From JBNKHG01 sp050290225 (GTDB lineage: Bacteria > Pseudomonadota > Gammaproteobacteria > Pseudomonadales > Cellvibrionaceae): a DNA stretch of 64,000 bases. Location of the stretch: contig JBNKHG010000070.1 of NCBI GenBank assembly GCA_050290225.1, positions 1 to 64,000 on the forward strand. Reading direction: 5' to 3'. The notes under the pieces were generated by a model. It was not told where the DNA came from. It saw only the letters and a list, made by a program, of their open reading frames with translations, and searched no databases. Below are positions 52,764 through 62,472 of the stretch, one piece after another. The position numbers and the translations under genes are program-made. How positions within the stretch are numbered: position 1 is the stretch's first letter; every line of letters begins with the position of its first letter.

Positions 52764-54328
52764 AACAGACTCTGTTGGCCATTGCCGGTGGCATTATCAT
52801 AGGGGTTGTAGCGGGTTATCTGTTTTTGGGAAATTCAACACCCCCTTCAGATAAACTTGTTAAAGACGATACACCTCAGCCGCTCTATTGGGTCGCTCCC
52901 ATGGATCCCAATTACCGGCGGGACAAACCCGGTAAATCGCCTATGGGTATGGATCTGATTCCCGTCTACCAACAGGCGGGTACGGATGCCGGCCCGGGAA
53001 CCATCCGTATCTCGCCCGACGTTGTGAATAATCTGGGCGTTCGCACCGCAACCGTGGAAAGCCGATTACGGAACACCGAAATCAAGACAGTCGGCTATGT
53101 GAAATATGATGAAGACCAGTTGATACACATTCACCCCCGGGTGGAAGGCTGGATCGAAATACTCTACGTCAAAGCGGCGGGGGATCCTGTCAGTAAGGGA
53201 CAGGCACTGTATGAGCTGTACTCGCCACAGCTGGTCAATGCCCAGGAGGAGTTGATTTTGGCGATGAACCGTAACAGTTCACGCCTGCTCAAGGCCGCCG
53301 AAGACCGGCTGCGGGCACTGCAGATCAGTGATGCGTTTATCAAGACGCTTAAAAAAACCGGCCGGGTTAGGCAGACCATGACGTTCTATGCCCCCCAGTC
53401 CGGTGTTGTCGACAATCTGAATATCCGCGAAGGGTTTTATGTCAAACCGGGTACGACACTGATGTCCATTGGCAACTTGAATCGCGTCTGGGTGGAGGCC
53501 GAAGTCTATGAGCGGCAGGCCTCCCTGGTGAAAACCGGATTGCCGGTGACGATGACGCTCGACTATTTGCCGGGACGAAAGTGGGAGGGCAAAGTGGGTT
53601 ACGTCTACCCGACGCTGGACGCGAAAACCCGAACCGCCGGTGTTCGATTGCGTTTTGAAAATAGCGATGGCTTGCTTAAACCCAATATGTTCGCACAGGT
53701 AACCATACACGAGCAGAGCAATGCAAAAGCGTTGATGATCCCAAGGGAGGCAGTGATACGCACGGGTAAACAGGACCGTGTTGTCATTGCCTTGGGAGAG
53801 GGGCGGTTTAAGTCTATCGGCGTGGGTCTGGGTAGCATCGGCGATGAGTATGTCGAGGTTGTCCACGGTCTGAAAGAGGGCGAGGAGGTGGTCACTTCAG
53901 CCCAGTTCCTGCTGGATTCCGAATCGAGTAAAAACTCCGACTTTAAACGGATGAGCCATGGCGAAGAGTCCCACGGTCACGAATCCTATGCGGCCGGAGA
54001 TACCGAAAGTACTGAGAACACCGAGAGCGCCGAGAGTGCCGAGAGTGCCGAGGTAAACGGCGTTATCAATAGCATCGACCCATCGACAAGAATCCTCAAT
54101 ATCAGCCGTGAAGCGATTAAAAAGTGGGACCGTCCAGCGGCAACCATGGATTTTAACGTGGCGCAGGAGATTGATATAGGCACACTTTCCGCGGGAGATG
54201 CCATTCACTTCCGCTTTAGTATCGATAATGGCCGGTTCACTATCGATCACATCGAAAAACGCCAAAGCAAGTCGGAGCATGGGCACTCCTCACATGATTT
54301 GGGATTCAATAGCGGAGGTGAACAATGA
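52760..54328 (+). CDS. cusB: CusB-type periplasmic adaptor with N-terminal heavy-metal-binding and C-terminal CusF domain
   Basis: The 522-aa protein has a signal anchor (LLAIAGGIIIGVVAGYLFLG), the heavy-metal-binding motif YWVAPMDPNYRRDKPGKSPM then GMDLIPVY, and the adaptor core (VGYVKYDEDQLIHIHPRVEG, FYAPQSGVVDNLNIREGFYV, then LLDSESSKNSD). A low-complexity linker (TESTENTESAESAESAE) joins a CusF-like domain (VNGVINSIDPSTRILNISRE, KKWDRPAATMDFNVA) with conserved Trp and Met. Such fused chaperone domains hand Cu(I)/Ag(I) to the pump. Confidence 0.9.
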   Translation: MKQTLLAIAGGIIIGVVAGYLFLGNSTPPSDKLVKDDTPQPLYWVAPMDPNYRRDKPGKSPMGMDLIPVYQQAGTDAGPGTIRISPDVVNNLGVRTATVESRLRNTEIKTVGYVKYDEDQLIHIHPRVEGWIEILYVKAAGDPVSKGQALYELYSPQLVNAQEELILAMNRNSSRLLKAAEDRLRALQISDAFIKTLKKTGRVRQTMTFYAPQSGVVDNLNIREGFYVKPGTTLMSIGNLNRVWVEAEVYERQASLVKTGLPVTMTLDYLPGRKWEGKVGYVYPTLDAKTRTAGVRLRFENSDGLLKPNMFAQVTIHEQSNAKALMIPREAVIRTGKQDRVVIALGEGRFKSIGVGLGSIGDEYVEVVHGLKEGEEVVTSAQFLLDSESSKNSDFKRMSHGEESHGHESYAAGDTESTENTESAESAESAEVNGVINSIDPSTRILNISREAIKKWDRPAATMDFNVAQEIDIGTLSAGDAIHFRFSIDNGRFTIDHIEKRQSKSEHGHSSHDLGFNSGGEQ

Positions 54329-57300
54329 TTGCAGGCATTATCCGCTGGTCCGTCGGCAATCGTTTTTTTGTGCTGTTGGCCACCGCCATCCTGGCGGGAG
54401 CGGGGGTGTTCTCCCTGAAGCACACGCCAGTGGACGCGATCCCCGACCTGTCCGATGTTCAGGTGATTATCAAAACCAGCTATCCCGGCCAGGCGCCGCA
54501 GGTGGTTGAGGACCAGGTGACCTACCCGTTGACCACAGCCATGTTGTCGGTGCCGGGAGCGGTTACGGTCCGTGGTTATTCGTTCTTCGGTGACTCCTAT
54601 GTCTATGTGATCTTTGATGAAGATACGGATCTCTACTGGGCCCGAAGCCGGGTATTGGAATACCTCAGTCAGGTGGCCCCGAACCTGCCTGCCAGCGCCA
54701 AACCGCAGTTGGGGCCGGATGCCACCGGTGTTGGTTGGGTTTATCTGTATGCACTGGTCGACCGCACGGGGCAGCACGATATCAGTCAGTTGCGTTCGTT
54801 GCAGGACTGGTTTCTGAAATACGAATTGCAAACCGTGCCGGGTGTGTCGGAGGTCTCCGCCGTTGGCGGCATGGTCAAACAGTACCAGGTCACGGTCAAT
54901 CCGGAGAAGTTGCGGGCCTTTGGCATTCCCATGTCTCACGTTCAAACAGCCATTAAACGGGCTAATCAGGAGGTGGGTGCCTCGGTCGTGGAAATGGCTG
55001 AAGCCGAGTATATGGTGCGTGCCTCCGGTTATATTCAAAGTGAAAAGGATCTGGCACTGGTGCCCCTGGGGGTCAACGTTAACGGTACCCCCTTGCGGTT
55101 GAAAGATGTGGCGGATATCCACCTGGGTCCCCAGATGCGCCGGGGTATCGCTGAGCTCGACGGCGAAGGGGAAGCCGTGGGAGGGGTGGTCGTGATGCGT
55201 TTTGGCGAAAATGCACAGGCCACAATCGAAGGTGTGAAGGCCAAGCTGGAGGAACTGAAACAGGGGTTGCCCGATGGCGTTGAGATTGTCACGGTTTACG
55301 ATCGCTCCGGTTTGATTGCACGGGCGGTGGAAAATCTCTGGCACAAGCTGCTGGAAGAATTTGTGGTTGTGGTGCTGGTCTGCGTGGTCTTCCTGTTTCA
55401 CCTGCGTTCTTCACTGGTGGCGATTATCAGCTTGCCGGTTGGTATCCTGACGGCTTTTGTGATCATGCACGTGCAGGGAATCAGCGCCAATATCATGTCG
55501 TTGGGCGGCATTGCCATCGCCATTGGCGCGATGATCGATGGCGCGATAGTGATGATTGAAAACATGCACAAACACATGGAAAAAACCCCGCTTACCGCTG
55601 ACAATCGTTGGGAAATCGTCGCCGAATCCGCTGTGGAAGTGGGGCCCGCGCTGTTCTTCAGCTTGTTGATCATCACGGTCAGCTTTATGCCGGTGTTTAC
55701 ACTGGAAGCCCAGGAAGGCCGTATGTTTTCGCCGCTGGCCTATACCAAAACCTATGCCATGGCGGCGGCGGCCGCCCTGGCCATTACTCTGGTGCCCGTG
55801 TTGATGGGGTATTTTATTCGGGGCAAGGTTGTACCCGAACATAAAAACCCGATAAATCGATTGCTGATCGCAGGTTATATGCCGGTCTTGAAAAATGTAC
55901 TGGCCTATCCCAAAGCCACCATTGCAGTTGCACTGCTTGTGTTGGCCACCAGCCTCTGGCCGCTGGATAAAATCGGCAGTGAGTTTATCCCGCCGCTGGA
56001 TGAAGGCGACTTGATGTATATGCCAACCACCTATCCCGGCATCTCCATCGGCAAGGCCAGGGAATTGTTACAACAAACTGACAAGCTGATTCGTACGGTC
56101 CCGGAAGTGAAAACCGTGTTCGGAAAAATAGGTCGTGCGGAAACCGCCACCGACCCGGCGCCGCTGACCATGATTGAAACCTTTATCCAACTCAAGGATC
56201 CCTCTGAGTGGCGCCCCGGTATGACCACTGAGGCGCTGAAAAAAGAACTGGACTCCCTGGTTAAACTGCCCGGTGTGACCAATGCCTGGGTGATGCCCAT
56301 CAAAACCCGCATCGATATGCTGGCCACCGGTATCAAAACACCGGTGGGTATCAAGGTGGCCGGTGCCGACCTGGGGGTTATCCAGGCTATTGGCCAGCAG
56401 CTGGAAAAGGTGTTGAAAGATGTTCCGGGAACCGCGTCGGTGTATTCGGAACGGGTCGCTGGCGGGCGCTATATCAAGGTGGACATCCATCGGGAAAAGG
56501 CCTCCCGCTTCGGTCTGAATATCGCCGACGTACAACAGGTGATCGCTTCCGCGGTGGGCGGCATGAATGTCACTCAGACCATTGAAGGCCTGGAACGCTA
56601 CCCGGTGAATATCCGCTATCCCCAGTCCTACCGGAATTCGCCGGAACAACTGGTGCTGTTGCCAGTGGTGACCCCCAGCGGTCAACGGATCGCTTTGGGC
56701 GATGTGGCTGATGTCTTTATCGAAGAGGGGCCTCCGGGCATAAAGAGTGAAAACTCACGCATCAACGGCTGGACCTTTGTGGACATTGAGGGTGTGGATG
56801 TGGGTACCTACGTCGAGCAAGCCATGCAAGTGGTCAGGGAGCAGGTGACGCTGCCTGCGGGTTACACCATTAACTGGTCCGGGCAGTACGAATATGTGTT
56901 GAGGGCCAAAGCCAAATTGACTTATGTGGTGCCACTGACCCTGGCGATTATCGCGGTGCTGCTGTTTGTGAATTTTCGCAGCTTCAGCGAGGTTGCCATT
57001 TTGATGGGGACGTTGCCGTTTGCCCTGGTGGGCAGTATTTGGTTGATGTATTGGCAGGGTTATAACTTTTCCATTGCCGTCGGGGTGGGCTTTATCGCCT
57101 TGGCCGGCGTGGCGGTTGAGATCGGTGTTATTATGCTGGTGTATTTGAACCAGGCTTGGCGCAGCACTTTAACGGCCTGCGAAGAGGCCGGCACGGTCGT
57201 TTCAATGGATGACCTGCACCGTGTGGTGATCAGTGGCGCTGGCGCGCGGGTACGACCTGTTATAATGACAGGCGCCGCCGTGATCGTCGGTCTGTTACCC

Positions 57301-57486
57301 ATTTTGTACGGTTCTGGAACAGGCTCCGAGGTGATGAGCCGGATTGCCGCACCCATGGTCGGCGGCATGGTCAGTGCGGTTGTGTTAACATTGTTGGTAT
57401 TGCCGGCCATCTATTTCCTATGGCGAAAATATTCACTGTCAAAAGTTGAACTTGGCCAATTGGCGCCTGTGACGGTCGCCGAATAA
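54325..57486 (+). CDS. cusA: CusA-type heavy-metal RND pump
   Basis: The 1053-aa protein is full length. It starts MIAGIIRWSVGNRFFVLLAT and has the HME-RND features VDAIPDLSDVQVIIKTSYPG, the central-helix GAMIDGAIVMIENMHKH with the acidic proton-relay pair, and NPEKLRAFGIPMSHVQTAIK. Two sets of membrane helices flank the periplasmic loops with the methionines of the substrate site. It overlaps cusB by 4 bp. Drives Cu(I)/Ag(I) from periplasm through TolC. Confidence 0.95.
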   Translation: MIAGIIRWSVGNRFFVLLATAILAGAGVFSLKHTPVDAIPDLSDVQVIIKTSYPGQAPQVVEDQVTYPLTTAMLSVPGAVTVRGYSFFGDSYVYVIFDEDTDLYWARSRVLEYLSQVAPNLPASAKPQLGPDATGVGWVYLYALVDRTGQHDISQLRSLQDWFLKYELQTVPGVSEVSAVGGMVKQYQVTVNPEKLRAFGIPMSHVQTAIKRANQEVGASVVEMAEAEYMVRASGYIQSEKDLALVPLGVNVNGTPLRLKDVADIHLGPQMRRGIAELDGEGEAVGGVVVMRFGENAQATIEGVKAKLEELKQGLPDGVEIVTVYDRSGLIARAVENLWHKLLEEFVVVVLVCVVFLFHLRSSLVAIISLPVGILTAFVIMHVQGISANIMSLGGIAIAIGAMIDGAIVMIENMHKHMEKTPLTADNRWEIVAESAVEVGPALFFSLLIITVSFMPVFTLEAQEGRMFSPLAYTKTYAMAAAAALAITLVPVLMGYFIRGKVVPEHKNPINRLLIAGYMPVLKNVLAYPKATIAVALLVLATSLWPLDKIGSEFIPPLDEGDLMYMPTTYPGISIGKARELLQQTDKLIRTVPEVKTVFGKIGRAETATDPAPLTMIETFIQLKDPSEWRPGMTTEALKKELDSLVKLPGVTNAWVMPIKTRIDMLATGIKTPVGIKVAGADLGVIQAIGQQLEKVLKDVPGTASVYSERVAGGRYIKVDIHREKASRFGLNIADVQQVIASAVGGMNVTQTIEGLERYPVNIRYPQSYRNSPEQLVLLPVVTPSGQRIALGDVADVFIEEGPPGIKSENSRINGWTFVDIEGVDVGTYVEQAMQVVREQVTLPAGYTINWSGQYEYVLRAKAKLTYVVPLTLAIIAVLLFVNFRSFSEVAILMGTLPFALVGSIWLMYWQGYNFSIAVGVGFIALAGVAVEIGVIMLVYLNQAWRSTLTACEEAGTVVSMDDLHRVVISGAGARVRPVIMTGAAVIVGLLPILYGSGTGSEVMSRIAAPMVGGMVSAVVLTLLVLPAIYFLWRKYSLSKVELGQLAPVTVAE

Positions 57487-57566
57487 CCTTGGTACCAAGG
57501 GCTATTTTTGATGTTGATGACTCTGTAACTGTATCGATTGGTTTAATTGAAAACGAGGAACTCTCT

Positions 57567-57869
57567 ATGAAAAGAGCTATTGCAAAATCCCTGACATTTA
57601 TAATTCTGTCCATGGCCATCTGTTCGGTGGAAGCCCATGATCCATCGCTGCATACGGACAATGTGGGGACGCCCAATTGTGAGGCGCTAAGTAAAATGGA
57701 TCACACCAAGATGAAGGCGAATGATCCGGTAATGATGGCGTTGATGAAGAAGTGTCACGGCGAGCAGGAAGATACTCCGACTGCCTCCAGTCATAAGATG
57801 GGTGCGGGAAAGCATTCGCAGGCAAGTGGCAAGGCAGAAGATAAACACGGTGACGATAGTCACCACTAA
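57567..57869 (+). CDS. His/Lys-rich exported small protein
   Basis: ATG 57567 has GAGGAA before it. The 100-aa product has a signal peptide (MKRAIAKSLTFIILSMAICS, cut after VEA) and a mature part with HDPSLHTDN, MDHTKMKANDPVMMALMKKC and a His-rich tail (KHGDDSHH). It lies 81 bp after cusA. Probably a periplasmic metal buffer of the Cus system; not a known CusF. Confidence 0.7.
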   Translation: MKRAIAKSLTFIILSMAICSVEAHDPSLHTDNVGTPNCEALSKMDHTKMKANDPVMMALMKKCHGEQEDTPTASSHKMGAGKHSQASGKAEDKHGDDSHH

Positions 57870-57955
57870 GGGACAGAGCGGCAACCCGTGATACCGATCG
57901 CTGGTTGCCGCGAACTCTGACATCAACAGGTACGCAATCGAATAGAGCGGGATTT

Positions 57956-58489
57956 ATGAATTTTACTAGACACTTCGTTGCATCGGTGTTGCTGATCGCG
58001 GCTGGCCTGGGCGTATTTGTGTATTCAGGCGTTTATCCAATCGGTGCCGACACGAAGCACTTTACACTTACCACATGGCTACTGGAAACGTTGCGTGAAA
58101 GATCGATCGAAAGCGCGTCGGCCGGGATAGACGTTCCCCCCCTTGATAATCCGGAGCTGCTGTTGTCCGGTGGCCCGGATTACAACGACATGTGTGCCGG
58201 TTGCCATCTGAAGCCGGGTGTTGCGGACAGTGACTTGTCTCTGGGGTTGTACCCGGCGCCACCCAACTTAACGACACCGGATCCGGAATTCCCTGATTTG
58301 GACAGTGATGAAGCAGCCAGGCGCCACTTCTGGATCATTAAGCATGGCATAAAGGCTTCTGGTATGCCCGCTTGGGGGCCGACCCATGATGATCAGCGGA
58401 TTTGGGCGATGGTGGCTTTTATCCGGAGACTGCCGTCACTCGATAAAGATCAGTACCAGATTCTTACCGTTCGTGAAAGCGATCACTAA
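57956..58489 (+). CDS. c-type cytochrome
   Basis: ATG 57956 gives a membrane-anchoring N-terminus (HFVASVLLIAAGLGVFVYSG). One heme site CAGCH follows (YNDMCAGCHLKPGVADSDLS) with an axial Met expected in IKHGIKASGMPAWGPTHDD. The 177-aa size and monoheme form fit cytochromes often found at the end of copper-resistance operons. It may receive electrons from copper oxidation (inference). Confidence 0.85.
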   Translation: MNFTRHFVASVLLIAAGLGVFVYSGVYPIGADTKHFTLTTWLLETLRERSIESASAGIDVPPLDNPELLLSGGPDYNDMCAGCHLKPGVADSDLSLGLYPAPPNLTTPDPEFPDLDSDEAARRHFWIIKHGIKASGMPAWGPTHDDQRIWAMVAFIRRLPSLDKDQYQILTVRESDH

Positions 58490-58626
58490 AGCCGTTTAAT
58501 CCAGCAAAGCTGTTTAGTCCGGTAAAGCAGTTTAATAACAGTAGATCGAACCGAAACGCTGGTAATCGTTTTACGCAGCGGGTTCGGTCCGACAATGACG
58601 AACATTATCCTGTCTTTTTCGTATTG

Positions 58627-59230
58627 CTATTCGGGCAGATGACCCTGAACGAAAGGCAATGTTGCCAGGTGTTCAATTTTATTGACGCGGTGTGGCTCGT
58701 CCGCCGGGCCCTCGTAGATTGCGGAGATAACATTGAGTCCCTGGTTGCGAACGTTGATGGTGACTGTGCCATCAGCGGCCGTTTCCAAGGGGGTTGCATC
58801 CGGATCATTGACAAAGTCTGTCTTGATCTTGGCGCCGACCACCGGTTTGCCCTGGAAGAGTACTTGTAGGTTTTTTCCGAAACGATGGCGTTGGGTACTT
58901 CATCCTTGCCTTTCTTCAGCCACTCTCCCTCGGGCGTTTTACTCCAGATACCATTGTTGAGTACTGCGGAAACCACGGTGGGCAGGTCGTCACTTACCGC
59001 CAGTACCAGGGGGGCGGCAACACGCAATTCGGAGGGCACCTCATTCCACTCCGCATCATAACCTGATACGCTCTCGACTTTGGGCATCCGTTTTACGGTG
59101 TCCAGATCGTCCGCTCCGACCCCGTAGATAAAGCGCCAGTTGGGTTGATCGCTGGGAAAACCAGATGCCAGGGGCATAGGTGTTGTCGCTTCTCTTTCCA
59201 GTAGCTGGTAAATTCCTCATTTGCGTCCGT
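58627..59230 (-). pseudogene. DUF4198-like periplasmic protein, multiple frameshifts
   Basis: Minus frames in series: GNAGDTQAAYCEPVYVDMHG, then PNWRFIYGVGADDLDTVKRM and LRVAAPLVLAVSDDLPTVVS, then after another shift near 58860 GKPVVGAKIKTDFVNDPDAT, TVTINVRNQGLNVISAIYEG. The last segment is the Ig-like end of DUF4198 proteins associated with metal uptake. At least two frame changes, so dead. Confidence 0.6.
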
Positions 59231-59289
59231 TTCCTCACCATGCATATCGACATACACCGGTTCGCAATAGGCTGCCTGTGTATCGCCGG

Positions 59290-59586
59290 CATTTCCCGTA
59301 GCAACCGGTTAACTGATAGATCAGTATGAAACCTGCGGACATCAGCGCAGTATTGGCGGCGAATGCCTGTCGTCGGAAGCTTTCGGTCCCGCGCCAGAAG
59401 GCAACAAGAATCAATATTGAACTCAACGCCAGCAGCTGCCCCATTTCGACCCCGACGTTAAAAGCAACGATATTGGCGATCAAGCCATCGGACGACAGTG
59501 TGAATTCCTGCAAATGTCTGGGAGGCATGCAGTGGGAGAATGAGTAGCGCAAGGGCAAGCAACAAGGGGGTAGTGTTAAATCGCAT
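59290..59586 (-). pseudogene. HupE/UreJ-type membrane protein relic joined to a foreign signal peptide
   Basis: ATG 59586 (AGGAAAAGTCT before it) starts MRFNTTPLLLALALLILPLH, a signal peptide. Near 59495 another frame takes over, SDGLIANIVAFNVGVEMGQL with LALSSILILVAFWRG and SAGFILIYQLTG, the last two helices of HupE/UreJ-like metal permeases. The middle of the gene was deleted. Confidence 0.55.
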
Positions 59587-59831
59587 AGACTTTTCCTCAG
59601 GTTGTGTTTCCTGGTAAGTAAACCATAAAGTATTCAGGGTGCTGGACTGAATATGGCAAGGGGACCGCAAGAATGACTAAGTCCACGGTTTTCAACGGCG
59701 TAAATTGTTGCTATTTCGCGGCTTTCATCGGTATTGGGAGGCTCAGCAGCTAATTGCGATTTGAATTTTATAAATAACATAAAGTTCCAGGCAATTCGGG
59801 AGGGTGATGCGGCATTCCGACAGCCCTCCCG

Positions 59832-59976
59832 CGCGGCGTCAATAGAATTGAACGCAACGGAATACATGTGCCCAACCACCAAAACATTAACTTAAGCACG
59901 CTTAAGTCGGATAAGAATATCCTGGTCAAATATCAGTCATGTCACACGGCAATAGGGAAACAAGGTTATTTATTCG
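59832..59976 (+). pseudogene. DUF411 gene, 5' part before the IS66 insertion
   Basis: The frame reads NRIERNGIHVPNHQNINLST, LKSDKNILVKYQSCHTAIGK then QGYLF, the core of DUF411 metal-binding proteins (V......LS.LK......YQSCHTA). The Cys-pair N-terminus upstream is blurred (CGIPTALPRG). The reading frame continues exactly at 61885 after the inserted element. Confidence 0.7.
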
Positions 59977-60142
59977 GTAAGCATCCGCTTTTCACACTCT
60001 ATGAAGCTTTCACTCGTTAAGAGATAGTGTCCACTCTCAACATAATGGACACGCCCAAAGTGTCCACCTCGAGGCAAAGTGGACACTTTCGACCAAGATT
60101 TAAATCTACCACCCAAGACCCAAGCGACAAGCACCACCCAAA

Positions 60143-61498
60143 ACACAGGAAGGCAAAGTCTCCCTCACCGCCGCACAACTGTCGATGTTGCTGGAGGGCA
60201 TTGACTGACGAATGCCACGCCGTCGTCCGGTTAGAAAGCCCTTACCGGATCACCTCCCTCGAAAAAATGATCTACATTTACCCGACGCCGAGGCTTGCCC
60301 CGATTGTGGTAGCGCTCTGAGAAAAGTGGCAGAAGACGTGTCCGAGCAGCTGGAGTACATCCCCGCAAACTTTAAGGTGATCCTTCATGTGCGTCCCAAG
60401 TTGGCTTGTTCCGCTGGATGCAATTGCCTGGTTCAGGCTAAGGCACCGGAACGGCTGATAGCCCGGGGGATCGCCGGACCGGGATTGCTCTCTCACGTCC
60501 TTATCTCCAAATACTGCGACCACCTGCCACTGTACCGGCAGAGTCAGATGTTAGCCCGTCATAGGGTGGAACTGCCGAGATCCACGTTGGCCGATAGGGT
60601 GCCTGAATCCGGTAAGTCGCTGTCACCCTTGGTTGAGGCAATCCGCAACCATGCTTTGGCCAGTAACACCGTGCACGCTGAAGACACGCCGGTGCCCGTT
60701 CTCAGTCCCGGTAACGGGCGCACAAAGACGGCGGGATTGTGGACATACGTACGCGATGAACGCCCACTGGGGAACGACACCGCACCAGCGGTTTGGTTTG
60801 CGTTTATCCCCGATCGCAAGGGTATCCATTCGCAAAACGCATTTGTCGGAGTTCAAAGGCACGATCCTTGCCGATGGTTATGCGGGGTTTAATATCCTGT
60901 ATGATTGAGGGAACCGCGTTGAAGTAGCCTGTTTCGCTCAAGTTCGACGCAAGTTTCACGATTTTCACGTGATGAGCAAAGCCCTAAAGCCACCCAGGCA
61001 CTTGAGTATATCAGGCGTATTTACCGGGTCGAACCAACCATCAGAGGCAAGCCGCCCGATGAACGCAGGCGATATCGAAAAGAACATAGCAAACCGATAC
61101 TCGATGAGCTGTATGGCTGGTTGAGCCCAACAGTTGCGCAGATCTCACGTAAATCGTCGTTGGCGGCTGCGATCCACTATGCGCTGGCCCGTTGGCCTGC
61201 ATTGACGCGTTTTTACGATGACGGCTGTGTTGAAATAGATAATAATGCGGCAGAGCAAGCCCTGCGAGGGATGGCATTGGGTCGGAAAAACTACCTCTTT
61301 ATGGGCTCAGAAAAAGGCGGTGAAAGCGCCGCGGAAATTTACAGCCTGATTGGTATCGCGCGTCTTAACGATGTTGAACCTGAAACCTATTTGAAAGAGG
61401 TGCTGACACGAATCGCCTCTCATCCGATCAATCGCATTGAAAAACTGCTGCCCCGGAATCTCGACCAGCCCACGACCAAACACCAACAGGTAGCCTGA
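60143..61498 (+). pseudogene. IS66 tnpB end plus tnpC transposase, frameshifted
   Basis: GKVSLTAAQLSMLLEGID is the TnpB C-terminus. TnpC then reads CPDCGSALRKVAEDVSEQLE (zinc-binding), PGLLSHVLISKYCDHLPLYR, NTVHAEDTPVPVLSPGNGRT with catalytic Asp, and after frame changes near 60850 and 60920 PPDERRRYRKEHSKPILDEL and DNNAAEQALRGMALGRKNYL with the conserved Glu. The TnpC N-terminus is missing. Confidence 0.85.
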
Positions 61499-61500
61499 CC

Positions 61501-61854
61501 ATGCCCAGCAAACTGACGCCGACTTCTTTACTGCAACTGCGAATCGAACGAAAGAGGCATTGCCCGCTCTTTGGCGGGTGGTGTTGGTGCCAGACTCTAT
61601 TACTCTTGTTCAGCTTCACCAAATGATACAGGAGGCCATGGGGTGGTACGACTGCCACCTGCCTCCAGGGGAAGAATCGATGCCCGCCAGAGGATGTTGG
61701 CGGCATCTATGGTTACTTTGAGTTCTTGCAGGCCATTCGCGATCCCCGTCACGAAGTGCACGAATCCATGAAGAAATGGTGTGGAGGAGAGTTTGATCCT
61801 CGTGAGTTCGACCTGGCGAATACCGACAAACGGCTCAGGAAAATTAGACTGTAG
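61501..61854 (+). pseudogene. pRiA4b ORF-3-like passenger gene relic
   Basis: Frame 3 gives LPALWRVVLVPDSITLVQLH then QMIQEAMGWYDCHL; a later frame gives CPPEDVGGIYGYFEFLQAIR and KWCGGEFDPREFDLANTDKR. These are the start and end of the pRiA4_ORF3 domain; the centre is deleted. It lies inside the IS66 boundaries, so it travelled with the element. Confidence 0.75.
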
Positions 61855-61884
61855 ATATCGACCCGGTGAAGACCGGGCGCTTAC

Positions 61885-62098
61885 TTTATTCGAGGGGCAT
61901 ATACCGCCTAAATGCATCCGGCGATTACTGAAAGAGCCGCCTGAAGGGGCTCTCGGGTTGGCAGTTCCACGTATGCCAGTTGGAGGCCGGGGTATGGAAA
62001 TGGGTACTAAATTTACGCCTTATCAGGTTTCGTTGCTCAAGAAAGATGGCGTTAGTGAAGATTTTACCCAAGTTGATTCCTTTCAGGAACAGTGTTGA
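61885..62098 (+). pseudogene. DUF411 gene, 3' part after the IS66 insertion
   Basis: Continues LFEGHIPPKCIRRLLKEPPE, GALGLAVPRMPVGGRGMEMG and TPYQVSLLKKDGVSEDFTQV to TGA 62096-62098. DUF411 proteins are periplasmic, copper-linked and usually sit before tolC, as here. With the left part the two halves give one uninterrupted frame. Confidence 0.8.
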
Positions 62099-62100
62099 TT

Positions 62101-62382
62101 ATGATACAGGCAAAAATTATCAATTGCTTAAGTCTCGCTTCAGTTGTCGTTGTGGCGCAGCTTGTCGAAACTCTGCCTCAATACAGGCTTGATCAGGCGG
62201 TAACGGTTGCGCAGCAACATGATCCCTGGTTACGAGGCAGTGATTACCGCCAACAGGCAACAGAGGCAACGAATATTGCCGGCGGACTGCTACCTGACCG
62301 CATTGTCTCGTTGTGCATTGCTAATTTAGCTACCGACACCTGTGGATTTGAGTTTTTAATCCCGCAGCATACGGGAGCATAG
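62101..62382 (+). pseudogene. TolC-family gene, 5' fragment, paralogue of 51438
   Basis: ATG 62101: LPQYRLDQAVTVAQQHDPWL and RGSDYRQQATEATNIAGG follow the intact TolC at 51438-52763 residue by residue, then diverge and stop after ~93 codons. A second Cus locus once existed here. Confidence 0.85.
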
Positions 62383-62472
62383 GCGCTCTAACCAAGGTCG
62401 AAGAAGATTGAAGTGTACTTGACGATTCAGCAAGAGCTGGATAAATTACAGCAACGGAGAGGATCAGAAGTT

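Larger units (their letters stand above)
59977..61884 (+). mobile_element. IS66-family element with 19-bp inverted ends and 8-bp target duplication
   Basis: Left end GTAAGCATCCGCTTTTCAC (59977-59995) and right end GTGAAGACCGGGCGCTTAC (61866-61884) are inverted repeats matching at 15 of 19 positions. The flanks are identical, TTTATTCG at 59969-59976 and 61885-61892, the 8-bp duplication expected for IS66. Internally only the end of tnpB, a frameshifted tnpC and a pRiA4b-ORF3-like relic remain; tnpA is gone. Now immobile on its own. Confidence 0.9.

Noticed and set aside
59634..59882. 82-codon minus-strand frame before the DUF411 relic
   Set aside because: No family, no ribosome site, and the plus strand over its end reads as DUF411.
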